In this document: positions 1-7,517 of the stretch, piece after piece
Numbering within the stretch: the stretch's first letter is position 1
How the letters are laid out: every line of letters starts with the position of its first letter
DNA from: Phycisphaerales bacterium UBA3190
Lineage (GTDB): Bacteria; Planctomycetota; Phycisphaerae; Phycisphaerales; UBA1924
DNA length: 37,747 nt
NCBI GenBank assembly: GCA_002364005.1
Contig: DEXG01000003.1
Span: 2,372 to 40,118, forward strand
Direction of reading: 5' to 3'
Notes under the pieces: model-generated
Told to the model about the DNA's origin: nothing
What the model saw: only the letters and a program-made list of their open reading frames with translations
Database searches by the model: none
Made by a program: the position numbers and the translations under genes

Positions 1-13
1 CGATATGGCCTGC

Positions 14-1117
14 TCACGCCTCGCTGACGGCTTGTTTGGGCTCAGGATATAGGCGTCGTTTGAGCCAGAACGAGACACTCACGAGACCGATGAGGACGGG
101 GACCTCGACGAGGGGGCCAACGACGGTTGAGAAGGCAACGCCCGAGCCTATGCCGAAGACGGCGATGGCGACGGCGATGGCCAGTTCGAAGTTGTTGCCC
201 GAGGCGGTGAATGCGAGCGTGGCCGCGCGTTCGTAGTCGGCTCCGACTTTCTTGGCCATGAGGAAGCTGACGAAGAACATCACGACAAAGTAGATTGACA
301 GCGGGATGGCGATGCGGAGGATGTCAATGGGCAGCTCGACGATGCGGTCGCCCTGCATGCTGAACATGAGGATGATGGTCAGCAGCAGCGCGACGAGCGT
401 GATCGGGCCGATCTTGGGGAGGAAGGTCTGTGTGTACCACGCGTCGCCTTTGAGCGGGCGGAGGACGAAGCTTGTGATCATCCCGGCAAAGAACGGGATT
501 CCGAGATAGATCATTACACTGATGAAGACCTCGGCGATGGAGACATCGACGACGGTGCCTTCCAAGCCAAGCAGCGGGGGGAGGAAGGTGATGAAGACCC
601 ATGCGTAGGCCCCGAAGAACAGGACCTGGAAGATGCTGTTGAACGCGACGAGGCCCGCGGCGTAATCGGTGCTGCCACGCGCCAGATCATTCCAGACCAG
701 CACCATGGCGATGCATCGGGCCAGGCCCACCAGGATGAGCCCGGTCATGTATTCGGGGTAGTCGCGGAGGAAGAGGATCGCGAGGGCGAACATGAGGGTT
801 GGGCCGACGATCCAGTTCTGGACGAGCGAGAGTACGAGGATCTTCCAGTCTTTGAAGACCTCGGGGAGTTTCTCGTAGCGGACCTTGGCCAGTGGTGGGT
901 ACATCATCAGGATGAGCCCGATGGCGATGGGGATGTTGGTGGTGCCGATCGACATGCTGTCGAGCTGCTCGGAGACGCCCGGTACGAGGCGTCCGAGGGC
1001 CACGCCGATGGCCATGGCGAGGAAGATCCAGAGGGTGAGGAATCGGTCGAGCAGGCCGAGGCGTTTGGGCTTGGCATTCAGACACGCGGGCTGGTCGGCA
1101 GTGGTGGCTGTGGTCAT
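14..1117 (-). CDS. acr3: ACR3-family arsenite efflux transporter
   Basis: This is an inner-membrane arsenite (and possibly antimonite) exporter of the ACR3 family in the bile/arsenite/riboflavin transporter superfamily. The protein has 367 residues with about ten hydrophobic segments, the usual length for the family. The conserved Cys of the fourth segment is visible at about residue 135 (GLARCIAMV), and the conserved Asn-Asn-Phe-Glu of the ninth segment is at 308-311 (SGNNFE). It is the last gene of an arsR-arsC-acr3 operon, 16 nt after arsC, and has no obvious Shine-Dalgarno of its own, so translation probably depends on the upstream genes. It should pump out the arsenite that ArsC produces. 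The family assignment is secure; substrate range is inferred. Confidence 0.95.
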   Translation of the reverse strand: MTTATTADQPACLNAKPKRLGLLDRFLTLWIFLAMAIGVALGRLVPGVSEQLDSMSIGTTNIPIAIGLILMMYPPLAKVRYEKLPEVFKDWKILVLSLVQNWIVGPTLMFALAILFLRDYPEYMTGLILVGLARCIAMVLVWNDLARGSTDYAAGLVAFNSIFQVLFFGAYAWVFITFLPPLLGLEGTVVDVSIAEVFISVMIYLGIPFFAGMITSFVLRPLKGDAWYTQTFLPKIGPITLVALLLTIILMFSMQGDRIVELPIDILRIAIPLSIYFVVMFFVSFLMAKKVGADYERAATLAFTASGNNFELAIAVAIAVFGIGSGVAFSTVVGPLVEVPVLIGLVSVSFWLKRRLYPEPKQAVSEA

Positions 1118-1133
1118 GGTGGTGTTCTCAGAA

Positions 1134-1583
1134 TCAGGCGTTGGGCTGGGTGCGGATCAACTCGGGCAGGGTCTGCATGAAGGCGCCGATCTCGTCGCGG
1201 ACGCGCCGGTAGTGGGCGAGGGCTTCCTCTTCGGTCTCGGCATCGAGTGCGAGCTTGGGTGGATCGTCGAAGCCCTGATGGACGACCCGGGCGTCGGCGG
1301 GGAAGACGGGGCAGGTCTCGTGGGCGTGGCCGCAGACGGTGATGACGAGATCGAACTCGACGCCCTTGAGGTCGTCGAGTGTTTTGGAAGTGTGCCCGGT
1401 GATGTCGATGCCGACCTCGGTCATGACGCGCACGGCGTTGAGATTAAGCCCGTGCTTCTCGATGCCCGCGGAGTATGCGTCGACGGTGTCGGGGTACAGG
1501 TGGCGTGCCCATCCTTCGCCCATCTGGCTTCGGCATGAGTTGCCCGTGCAGAGGAACAGGACGCGGGTTCGTTGGTCTGTCAT
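1134..1583 (-). CDS. arsC: Arsenate reductase, thioredoxin-coupled low-Mr phosphatase type
   Basis: This cytoplasmic enzyme reduces arsenate to arsenite using a relay of cysteines that thioredoxin regenerates. It has 149 residues. The N-terminal phosphatase loop C-x5-R is at residues 12-18 (CTGNSCR), and the redox pair Cys84/Cys91 lies in VCGHAHETC, matching the plasmid pI258 ArsC arrangement. The start ATG overlaps the arsR stop as ATGA, indicating translational coupling, and AAAGGAT precedes it at a workable distance. It sits between the regulator and the arsenite pump, so its product is exported by the next gene. This is not the glutaredoxin-type E. coli ArsC, which has a different fold. 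Confidence 0.96.
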   Translation of the reverse strand: MTDQRTRVLFLCTGNSCRSQMGEGWARHLYPDTVDAYSAGIEKHGLNLNAVRVMTEVGIDITGHTSKTLDDLKGVEFDLVITVCGHAHETCPVFPADARVVHQGFDDPPKLALDAETEEEALAHYRRVRDEIGAFMQTLPELIRTQPNA

Positions 1584-1999
1584 GGTGTGGATCCTTTGGT
1601 AGATGCGTCTGAGGGGCAGCAGTCGCAGTCGTCGTCGGTCGGGCAGCCGTCCTGAGGGGAGAGCTCGTCGATCGCGTCAGCCAGGTCCCGGAAGTATGTT
1701 GCCAGCGCCGGGGCATCTGCCTGGTACCACACGGTGCGTCCTTTCTTCTCGCTCGACAGGAGCCCTGCCCGTGCGAGGGTGCTCAGGTGGCGCGCGACCA
1801 TGGAGAAATCGATCGAGCAGCACTCGGCGACCTCCGTCACCGAGCAGGGGCGCCCGCACTTGAGCAGGCACGAGAGAATCTGAGCGCGGGTGGGTTCCGC
1901 GAGTGCTTTGAGCATCTCCGGCTCGAGCAGGCGGTCGAACCGTGCTCGTTTGCGGGAGGCCTGCTTGGGGGTCTTGGGATGCTGGAATACTGACGCCAT
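1580..1999 (-). CDS. arsR: ArsR/SmtB-family metalloregulator with Cys-rich tail
   Basis: This is a winged-helix repressor expected to sense arsenite and control its own operon. It has 139 residues, with the winged helix at about 25-95 (LAEPTRAQILSCLL, then recognition helix SMVARHLSTLARAGLL). Candidate arsenite ligands are Cys60/Cys61 just before the recognition helix and Cys119, 125, 127 and 128 in a short acidic Cys-rich tail. The E. coli-type ELCVCDL site is absent, so inducer binding probably uses another cysteine set. The ATG at 1999 has no Shine-Dalgarno. It lies 6 nt after a TATACT -10 element, so the transcript may be leaderless. It heads the arsR-arsC-acr3 operon. Confidence 0.93.
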   Translation of the reverse strand: MASVFQHPKTPKQASRKRARFDRLLEPEMLKALAEPTRAQILSCLLKCGRPCSVTEVAECCSIDFSMVARHLSTLARAGLLSSEKKGRTVWYQADAPALATYFRDLADAIDELSPQDGCPTDDDCDCCPSDASTKGSTP

Positions 2000-2005
2000 A
2001 ACGCA

Positions 2006-2033
2006 AGTATACGGCGCGGCTTTGTATGCTCAA
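2006..2033 (-). promoter_or_regulatory. Promoter of the ars operon, predicted leaderless
   Basis: Reading the minus strand, TTGAGC (2033-2028) is followed after 16 nt by TATACT (2011-2006), then 6 nt, then the arsR ATG. This is the best -35/-10 pair in the window. The spacing puts transcription start at or within a base of the start codon. ArsR would be expected to bind here, but I could not define a convincing operator. Confidence 0.6.
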
Positions 2034-2081
2034 GCTGAGTTTGGTTGAGAAATCATCAGAGCCGGTGTTGGTGAGGCGGTG

Positions 2082-3194
2082 TCACTTCGAGCGTCGGTTG
2101 CGGACTTTGACGCGGCCCTTGCCTTTGGTGATCTTGCCGATCACATGGACCTTCTCGCCGTACTTCTCGAGCTTCCGGGTCACGCCATCGACGAAGGTGG
2201 GGCGGACGATCAGGGTGTACCCGATGCCCATATTGAAGACTTGTCGCATCTCGGCCTCGTCGATGTCGCCGTGGTCTTGGAGGAAACGGAAGACCTCGGG
2301 GACCTCCCAGCTCGCTTCATCGATGACGGCATCGACGCCGTCGTGGAGCGAGCGGTTGAGGTTGCCCTCCATGCCGCCGCCGGTGATGTGGGCCATGCCC
2401 GAGATGACCTTTTTGACCTTGTATGCGCGGAGCAGCTTGACGATGGAGGCCGCGTAGATGCGTGTTGGTTCGAGCAGGACCTCTCCGAGTGTGCGGTCGG
2501 TGCCAAGCTCGGGGTAGGACTTGTTGAGCTTGAGCTTGGCGTGCTTGATGACCTTGCGGACGAGCGAGTAACCGTTGGAGTGCACGCCGCTGCTTTCGAG
2601 ACCCAGGATCACATCTCCCGGCTCAACCCGGAGTGGGTTGGTTGCTTTTTTGAGTTCGACGACGCCAACGCTGAATCCTGCGAGGTCATAGTCGTTGGGT
2701 TTGTAGAGGTCGTTCATCTCAGCGGTCTCGCCGCCGATGAGGGCGCAGCCGGCCTGCTTGCAGCCGTCGCTGATGCCCTTGACGATGTCGTAGAGGACCT
2801 CTTGGTTGACAGCGTTGACGGCGATGTAGTCGAGGAAGAGCAGGGGTTCGGCGCCCTGGACGATCAGGTCGTTGACATTCATGGCGACCAGGTCGATGCC
2901 CACGGTGTCGTGCTTGCCCATCTCGATGGCCAGGTGGACCTTGGTCCCGACTCCATCGGCGCAGGCGACGAGGACGGGGTCCTTGTAGTTGTGCTTGAAG
3001 AGCTGCTCGTTGTAGTCGAGGCGCAGGAGCCCCGCGAACCCGCCCGGGTTGTCGATGACGCGTTGCCCGTGGGTGCGTCGGAGCAGTGAGCCGATGGAGC
3101 CGACGAACTTGTCGCCGGCTTCGATGCTCACGCCCGAATCGGCGTAAGTCAGGCCTTTGGGTTTGCTTTTTGATCGTGTTCGAGTGCTGGGCAT
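2082..3194 (-). CDS. purM: Phosphoribosylformylglycinamidine cyclo-ligase (AIR synthetase)
   Basis: PurM catalyses the ATP-dependent ring closure of FGAM to AIR, step five of de novo purine synthesis, in the cytoplasm. The 370-residue protein carries the family landmarks: YADSGVSIEAGD near the N terminus, a DGVGTK motif, DLVAMNVND, GGETAEM and the late SGMAHITGGG segment. It is slightly longer than typical because of basic extensions at both ends (about 16 residues at the N terminus and a VRVRNRRSK end). The ATG at 3194 has no Shine-Dalgarno but lies 6 nt after TATCCT. It is divergent from metK and shows no operon with other pur genes. Confidence 0.96.
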   Translation of the reverse strand: MPSTRTRSKSKPKGLTYADSGVSIEAGDKFVGSIGSLLRRTHGQRVIDNPGGFAGLLRLDYNEQLFKHNYKDPVLVACADGVGTKVHLAIEMGKHDTVGIDLVAMNVNDLIVQGAEPLLFLDYIAVNAVNQEVLYDIVKGISDGCKQAGCALIGGETAEMNDLYKPNDYDLAGFSVGVVELKKATNPLRVEPGDVILGLESSGVHSNGYSLVRKVIKHAKLKLNKSYPELGTDRTLGEVLLEPTRIYAASIVKLLRAYKVKKVISGMAHITGGGMEGNLNRSLHDGVDAVIDEASWEVPEVFRFLQDHGDIDEAEMRQVFNMGIGYTLIVRPTFVDGVTRKLEKYGEKVHVIGKITKGKGRVKVRNRRSK

Positions 3195-3200
3195 GCGTAG

Positions 3201-3206
3201 AGGATA
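3201..3206 (-). promoter_or_regulatory. purM: -10-like TATCCT before purM (leaderless candidate)
   Basis: On the minus strand TATCCT ends 6 nt before the purM ATG, with no Shine-Dalgarno between them. The same CCTATCCTCT decamer stands before tyrS. No good -35 was found. Confidence 0.4.
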
Positions 3207-3277
3207 GGTGCGTACAAATCAGGGTGTGGGCGTGAATCGACACCGATAGACCATGCAAAATGAACTTCTGCGGTGGC

Positions 3278-3283
3278 TATAAT
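3278..3283 (+). promoter_or_regulatory. metK: -10 box of the metK promoter
   Basis: A consensus TATAAT lies 53 nt before the metK ATG, giving a leader of roughly 45 nt. The context GCTATAATCCAT recurs in front of the acyl carrier protein gene. The -35 region is weak. No SAM riboswitch fold was seen in the leader. Confidence 0.5.
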
Positions 3284-3336
3284 CCATAAATCCGCACGAA
3301 CGGCTGATTGAGCCGTCCCGAATCAAGGAAGAACCA

Positions 3337-4521
3337 ATGAGCGAGACCCAGCTTTTTACCTCCGAATCGGTATCGATGGGGCATCCCGACAAGGTGTCCG
3401 ACCAGATCTCGGATGCGATCCTCGACGCGATGCTGAAGAATGATCCGTACTCACGCGTTGCCGTCGAAACCATGGTCTCGACCGGCATGGCCGTGATTGC
3501 CGGTGAGGTGACGACCGAGGGGTATGTTGATATCCCGGAGATCGTCCGTGGTGTCATTCGCGACATTGGCTACAACGATGGTGATATGCGATTCGATGCT
3601 GAGTCGTGCGCTGTGATGGTCTCGATCAACCAGCAGTCGCCCGACATCGCTCAGGGCGTGAACAAAGAGGGCGCTGGCGATCAGGGCATGATGTTTGGCT
3701 TCGCGTGCAAGGAGACGGATGAGCTCATGCCGCTGCCGCTGATGCTGAGCCACAAGCTGGTTGCCCAGCAGGCCCATGTGCGTGAGAACGGGCAGATCCC
3801 GGGGCTCCGCCCTGATGCCAAGAGCCAGGTCACGGTCGAGTATGATCATCGCAAGCCCGTGCGTGTTGACACGGTGGTGATCTCGACGCAGCACGACAAG
3901 AGCTGGAACGAGAAGCAGGATCAGCTCAAGCGTGAAGTCATCGAGCACATCATCAAGCCCGTCCTGGGCGAGTGGTGGAACCCGGGCATCAAGGTCCATG
4001 TGAACCCCACCGGTCGTTTCGAGATCGGTGGCCCGCACGGCGACTGTGGACTGACTGGGCGCAAGATCATTGTCGATACCTACGGCGGCCGTGGCCGTCA
4101 CGGCGGCGGTGCGTTCAGCGGCAAGGACCCGACCAAGGTCGACCGTTCGGCGGCGTACATGGCTCGCTACATCGCCAAGAATGTCGTCGCTGCTGACCTT
4201 GCTGACGAGTGCGAGATCCAGCTCTCGTACGCGATCGGTGTTGCTGAGCCGACGAGTATCTATGTTGAGACCTTTGGGACCGCGAAGGTGGATGAGAAGG
4301 CCATCGCCGACGCGGTGCGTGATACCTTCCCGCTGACCCCGCGTGGGATCATCGAGACGCTCGATCTACGCAAGCCGATCTACCAGCCCACCGCCCGTCA
4401 TGGGCACTTCGGTCGCCAGCCGATTGAGAAGGGCGGGCTGCAGTTCTTCCCATGGGAGATGGTTGACCGGGCCGAGGCACTCAAGGCGGCCTGCAAAGAC
4501 GCGGTTCCAGCTTCGGCTTGA
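3337..4521 (+). CDS. metK: S-adenosylmethionine synthetase
   Basis: MetK makes S-adenosylmethionine from methionine and ATP, supplying methyl groups for the several methyltransferases in this window and the whole cell. The protein has 394 residues, the standard length. The three-domain family is evident from GHPDKVSDQISDAILDA at about 15-31, GAGDQGMMFGFA at about 112-123, and the ATP/metal segment GGAFSGKDPTKVDRSAAY at about 255-272. AAGGAAG precedes the ATG at good spacing. A rho-independent terminator follows, inside the convergent nadD gene. No anomalies were seen in the protein. Confidence 0.98.
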   Translation: MSETQLFTSESVSMGHPDKVSDQISDAILDAMLKNDPYSRVAVETMVSTGMAVIAGEVTTEGYVDIPEIVRGVIRDIGYNDGDMRFDAESCAVMVSINQQSPDIAQGVNKEGAGDQGMMFGFACKETDELMPLPLMLSHKLVAQQAHVRENGQIPGLRPDAKSQVTVEYDHRKPVRVDTVVISTQHDKSWNEKQDQLKREVIEHIIKPVLGEWWNPGIKVHVNPTGRFEIGGPHGDCGLTGRKIIVDTYGGRGRHGGGAFSGKDPTKVDRSAAYMARYIAKNVVAADLADECEIQLSYAIGVAEPTSIYVETFGTAKVDEKAIADAVRDTFPLTPRGIIETLDLRKPIYQPTARHGHFGRQPIEKGGLQFFPWEMVDRAEALKAACKDAVPASA

Positions 4522-4533
4522 AGCCGGCGCGGG

Positions 4534-5235
4534 TCAATCCCGATAGAGCCCGTGTTCCAGAATGTAATCTTGAACCCGATCGTCGAGCCCGGCGATCGGG
4601 TTTTTTCTTGTTTCAGGGGTACGCAGTTTGGCCCTGATGTCTGTGGAAGAGGCATCGACGAGTTCGACTTGGACAATGGCGTCGTGCCAGTGGTCGAGTT
4701 GGTGGGCGTCCCACGCGCCGGTGGCTCTGAGCGCCTCGATGAGCTGCCCGGGGTCGTCGTGCTTGCCTCGGAGCATGACGATGGAGTCTTTCCAGATGGT
4801 TTCGTACTGGTGCCAGCGATGCATCGAGCGGGCCTGGTCGGCGCCGATCAGGAATCGGTTCAGCCCGTGGGGACAGCGTGATCGGACGGTCTGCCAGGTG
4901 TCTGCCCAATAGCTGGGCTCACCGGGTTGGTCCTTGGCGCGTCGGAGTTCGGTGTCCCAGATGAGGCAGCGTTCGGCATCGCCCATCGCCGTTTCGAGCA
5001 TGTCCAAGCGGGCTTGGTCTGGGCTCGGGGCTTGCGATTTGTGGGGGGATTGAGCGGCAGGGACATAGATCATCCATGCCTGGGGTTGGTCGATCTGTTC
5101 GAGCACGCGTTGGGGGAGTGTGATATGCCCGAGGTGTGGGGGGTCGAAGGAGCCGCCGAAGAAGAGGCGAAATGGCGCATCGAGTGCGGGCTGGGGGAGC
5201 CTGCTGGCGATTCTCGATGATGGGCTGTGGGGCAT
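4534..5235 (-). CDS. nadD: Nicotinate-nucleotide adenylyltransferase
   Basis: NadD transfers AMP from ATP to nicotinate mononucleotide, the penultimate step of NAD synthesis. The 233-residue protein has the nucleotidyltransferase signature GGSFDPPHLGH at 27-37 and the C-terminal SSTDIR motif, then the YILEHGLY end typical of NadD. About 20 residues precede the core; they may be real or reflect a later true start, since no clear Shine-Dalgarno was found. The gene is convergent with metK, whose terminator lies inside the last part of nadD, so those codons serve both strands. Confidence 0.92.
   Translation of the reverse strand: MPHSPSSRIASRLPQPALDAPFRLFFGGSFDPPHLGHITLPQRVLEQIDQPQAWMIYVPAAQSPHKSQAPSPDQARLDMLETAMGDAERCLIWDTELRRAKDQPGEPSYWADTWQTVRSRCPHGLNRFLIGADQARSMHRWHQYETIWKDSIVMLRGKHDDPGQLIEALRATGAWDAHQLDHWHDAIVQVELVDASSTDIRAKLRTPETRKNPIAGLDDRVQDYILEHGLYRD
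4573..4606 (+). terminator. metK rho-independent terminator inside nadD
   Basis: AACCCGATCG (4573-4582) pairs with CGATCGGGTT (4593-4602) across a 10-nt loop and runs into six T residues (4601-4606). It is placed correctly for metK, 51 nt past its stop. It lies entirely within the nadD coding region on the other strand. Confidence 0.85.
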
Positions 5236-5281
5236 AGTCGGATTCTTGGCGCTCAGGGGGACTTAGGGGGCGTGATTGGTT

Positions 5282-5350
5282 CCGATAATCGGGGCGTGAT
5301 GGGGCACCGAGCCAGCATGGAAGGCGGCTGGGGTGAAATAGCTATATTTC
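5282..5350. promoter_or_regulatory. Two short palindromes in the nadD-Hpt intergenic region
   Basis: CCGATAATCGG at 5282-5292 is a perfect 11-nt palindrome around a central A. GAAATA (5335-5340) and TATTTC (5345-5350) form a second inverted repeat around GCTA. The second includes TATATT at 5343-5348, a possible -10 box for the Hpt gene. These may be operators; no regulator can be named. Confidence 0.3.
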
Positions 5351-5429
5351 TGCGAGCCGGAGGGCGTGGAATTCAGGATCAGATAAACCGGGAACATTGA
5401 TCGGCCGATTGGGTTCATGGAGACTTGTC

Positions 5430-5759
5430 ATGAACCTACCTGATCCGAACGCATTCAGTCTGGACATCAACGATCCCGCAGATGCGGAGCTGATCGAATA
5501 CTTCCTCGCTGAGCTTCCGGATCGCATCGATTCCATTGAGGCCGCGTTTAGTAATGATGATTATGACGCCCTCTCCCGGGTCGCTCACCAGTTGAAGGGG
5601 GCCGCCCCCGGATTTGGGTTCCCGACGATCGGGACGGAGGCGGGCAAACTGGAGCAGCATATCCGGAGCATCAGCGATCCCGCGGAGGGGATCGATGGGT
5701 TGCGATCTCAGGTTGAGAGCCTCATTTCGCTTTGTAGCTCGTACATCAAACCGGTCTGA
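5430..5759 (+). CDS. Stand-alone histidine phosphotransfer (Hpt) protein
   Basis: This is a 109-residue Hpt domain protein, a cytoplasmic phosphorelay carrier. The phospho-accepting histidine is His53 in VAHQLKGAAPGFGF, matching the Hpt signature H-x-L-K-G. The predicted fold is an all-helical bundle. The ATG at 5430 was chosen because GGAG lies 7 nt upstream and the domain begins right after it; an in-frame TTG at 5397 would add 11 residues without function. It lies 59 nt before a response regulator-diguanylate cyclase gene, so it probably passes phosphate to or from that receiver domain. No sensor kinase is in the window. Confidence 0.9.
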   Translation: MNLPDPNAFSLDINDPADAELIEYFLAELPDRIDSIEAAFSNDDYDALSRVAHQLKGAAPGFGFPTIGTEAGKLEQHIRSISDPAEGIDGLRSQVESLISLCSSYIKPV

Positions 5760-5818
5760 AGTGTGACCATGCAGTTCATGAGGCAGCAAGAAACTCAGTA
5801 CGAGGACCGAGCAAGCGA

Positions 5819-6781
5819 ATGACCGAAGTCCAGATTCATCCCGATACAAGCGGCACGCCAACGGTGTTGCTTATCGATGATTCGCAGTTTGTGCACCGGT
5901 TGCTCGATGCGCGTCTTCGGAGCGAGTCGATTATTCTGCGTGGTGCCGAGGACGGGCAGCTCGGGATCAAGATGGCGATCGAAGATCCGCCCGCGTTGAT
6001 CCTGCTGGATCTTGATATGCCTGTGATGGACGGCTTCGAGACCCTGAGGATGCTCAAAGAAGACCCACGCACGCGTGATGTGCCGGTGATTGTGCTCTCG
6101 GGTATGAACTCGTCACAGGACAAGGTGGCGGCGTTTGATCTGGGTGCGATTGATTTCGTGACCAAGCCCTTCGAGCTGACGGAGCTGCGTGCACGCGTAC
6201 GCTCCTCGCTCAAGATGTATGCCCTGCTCCAGATGCTGGCTCAGAAGGCCCAGATCGACGGGCTCAGCGGGCTGTACAACCGCCAGTACTTTGACGAACG
6301 CTTCCGAAATGAGTTCGACCGCACGATCCGCCACGGGCAGGCGCTCTCGGTCGCGATGATCGATATCGATCATTTCAAATCGGTCAACGACACCTACGGG
6401 CACCCCGCGGGTGATTCGGTCATTTCCGGCGTGGCCAAGCTGATCACGCAGGAGACGCGATCGATCGATATCTGCTGCCGGTACGGTGGCGAGGAGTTCG
6501 CGTTGATCATGCCCGAGACCGAGCCGGAGCAGGCGATGCAGCTCTGTGATCGCATCCGGGCCAAGTGTGAGCAGATCACCTGGTCGCGTCATCCGACGCG
6601 TCCCGTCACCATCTCGGTGGGGGTGGTTGGTATGTTCGACGGCCAGAGCTTGAGCACGACCCCCGAGGCGTGGATTGAAGCCGCTGACCGCAACCTGTAT
6701 GACGCGAAGCAATGCGGACGGAACCAGGTGAAGGCGACCGGCATCGACGGCACCTCGATCGGGCGGGCCAAGGCGGGCTGA
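5819..6781 (+). CDS. Response regulator with GGDEF (diguanylate cyclase) output
   Basis: This cytoplasmic protein of 320 residues probably makes cyclic di-GMP under phosphorelay control, with one receiver plus GGDEF (PleD has two receivers). The receiver spans about 14-130, with the acidic pair Asp20/Asp21, phospho-acceptor Asp64 (LLDLDMPVMDG) and Lys116 (VTKPFE). The GGDEF domain spans about 147-310, with DGLSGLYNR, the metal-binding DIDHFK segment and the active loop GGEEF at 223-227. An inhibitory I-site RxxD is present at 214-217 (RSID), five residues before the loop, so product feedback inhibition is likely. The upstream Hpt protein is the likely phosphate partner. No clear Shine-Dalgarno; GAGG lies about 13 nt upstream. 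Confidence 0.95.
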   Translation: MTEVQIHPDTSGTPTVLLIDDSQFVHRLLDARLRSESIILRGAEDGQLGIKMAIEDPPALILLDLDMPVMDGFETLRMLKEDPRTRDVPVIVLSGMNSSQDKVAAFDLGAIDFVTKPFELTELRARVRSSLKMYALLQMLAQKAQIDGLSGLYNRQYFDERFRNEFDRTIRHGQALSVAMIDIDHFKSVNDTYGHPAGDSVISGVAKLITQETRSIDICCRYGGEEFALIMPETEPEQAMQLCDRIRAKCEQITWSRHPTRPVTISVGVVGMFDGQSLSTTPEAWIEAADRNLYDAKQCGRNQVKATGIDGTSIGRAKAG

Positions 6782-6798
6782 ACGCCCCCGAGTCGCCC

Positions 6799-6804
6799 TA
6801 CACT
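6799..6804 (+). promoter_or_regulatory. slyX: -10-like TACACT before slyX (leaderless candidate)
   Basis: TACACT ends 5 nt before the slyX ATG in the 28-nt gap after the GGDEF gene, with no Shine-Dalgarno. slyX may therefore be transcribed on its own rather than from the upstream operon. No -35 match. Confidence 0.35.
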
Positions 6805-6809
6805 CTCGC

Positions 6810-7055
6810 ATGGGCGAAAAACAGCTACAAGAGCGACTGGAACGGCTTGAACACGCGATGGGATTCGCGGATCGTCATGTCGAAGTGCTCTCCGAAGAGG
6901 TTGTGGAGTTGAACAAGGCGATGAGCATGATGACGCGACGGATCGAGCGTCTCGAGTCTCGCCTGGTGGAGATCAACGAAAAGGTGGGCGAGGCGCTCCC
7001 GAATGTGCCCCCACCCCACAGCGCGGGCCCGGATGTGCCCCGCGACCCCCTCTGA
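6810..7055 (+). CDS. slyX: SlyX family coiled-coil protein
   Basis: This is an 81-residue protein that matches SlyX in size and plan. Residues 1-60 form a heptad-rich coiled coil (LQERLERLEHAM, then VVELNKAMSMMTRRIERLESRL), followed by a short Pro-rich tail containing PPPHS like the PPH tail of SlyX proteins. The molecular role of SlyX is not established. The start at 6810 lacks a Shine-Dalgarno and is placed 5 nt after a -10-like hexamer. It could be any small coiled-coil protein, but the proline-histidine tail favours SlyX. Confidence 0.75.
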   Translation: MGEKQLQERLERLEHAMGFADRHVEVLSEEVVELNKAMSMMTRRIERLESRLVEINEKVGEALPNVPPPHSAGPDVPRDPL

Positions 7056-7103
7056 GTGAGATCAGTTGTGAGTTCGTGCATACGCCCGGGGTGTACTCCC
7101 GTA

Positions 7104-7109
7104 TAGACT
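7104..7109 (+). promoter_or_regulatory. -10-like TAGACT before the small lipoprotein gene
   Basis: TAGACT ends 5 nt before the ATG at 7115 and no Shine-Dalgarno is present. TATAGA (7102-7107) overlaps it as an alternative -10. Confidence 0.35.
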
Positions 7110-7114
7110 TTGGT

Positions 7115-7423
7115 ATGCGAATCAGATTCAAATCTATCGGCCAAACTCTTGGTATGAGGTCCTGCGCCATGCTGTGTGGGGCGATCGGTCTGCACGGTGC
7201 CCTCGGCTGCGAGCTCCAGCAACGCCGGGTTGATGTGCCCGTGGTGTCCGGAGCCGATGAGTCGATTAATCCCGAGTTTGGGCTCACGGCGGACGCTCAG
7301 GACCCCACCCAGCGGGACAAAGAGATGGGCTATGGCAAGTGGAAGGCCAAGCCCGAGCCAACGGGGACCTATGACCCCACGAGTCCGGACAGGCGGGGTT
7401 CGAGCTGGAACGGTGGGGACTGA
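7115..7423 (+). CDS. Small putative secreted lipoprotein, unknown function
   Basis: I do not recognise this 102-residue protein. Counting from the ATG at 7115, a basic start (MRIRFK) is followed by a hydrophobic stretch ending in GALGC, a weak lipobox with Ala rather than Leu at -3. The mature part is hydrophilic, rich in Gly, Pro, Asp and Lys, with no recognisable domain (for example GYGKWKAKPEPTGTYD). Another ATG at 7154 would keep most of the hydrophobic segment. An upstream start at 7076 would place charged residues before the signal and is less likely. It follows slyX and precedes the yggS-like gene, but may have its own promoter. Confidence 0.55.
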   Translation: MRIRFKSIGQTLGMRSCAMLCGAIGLHGALGCELQQRRVDVPVVSGADESINPEFGLTADAQDPTQRDKEMGYGKWKAKPEPTGTYDPTSPDRRGSSWNGGD

Positions 7424-7517
7424 TTGGCGGTTGCCGCGTCCGGGGCCAGCACATATGCCGCGAAGATGCGGTACCATATCATCATCATTCCAAGCGATAC
7501 GCATGACAGGAGGTCAC

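Noticed and set aside
2079..3089. 336-codon open frame on the plus strand opposite purM
   Set aside because: It is antisense to purM, which has all family motifs. Its acidic, Val/Asp-rich composition is the usual shadow of GC3-biased coding DNA.
3195..3336. SAM riboswitch in the metK leader
   Set aside because: The leader is short and I found no SAM-I/SAM-II type conserved core or terminator/antiterminator pair.
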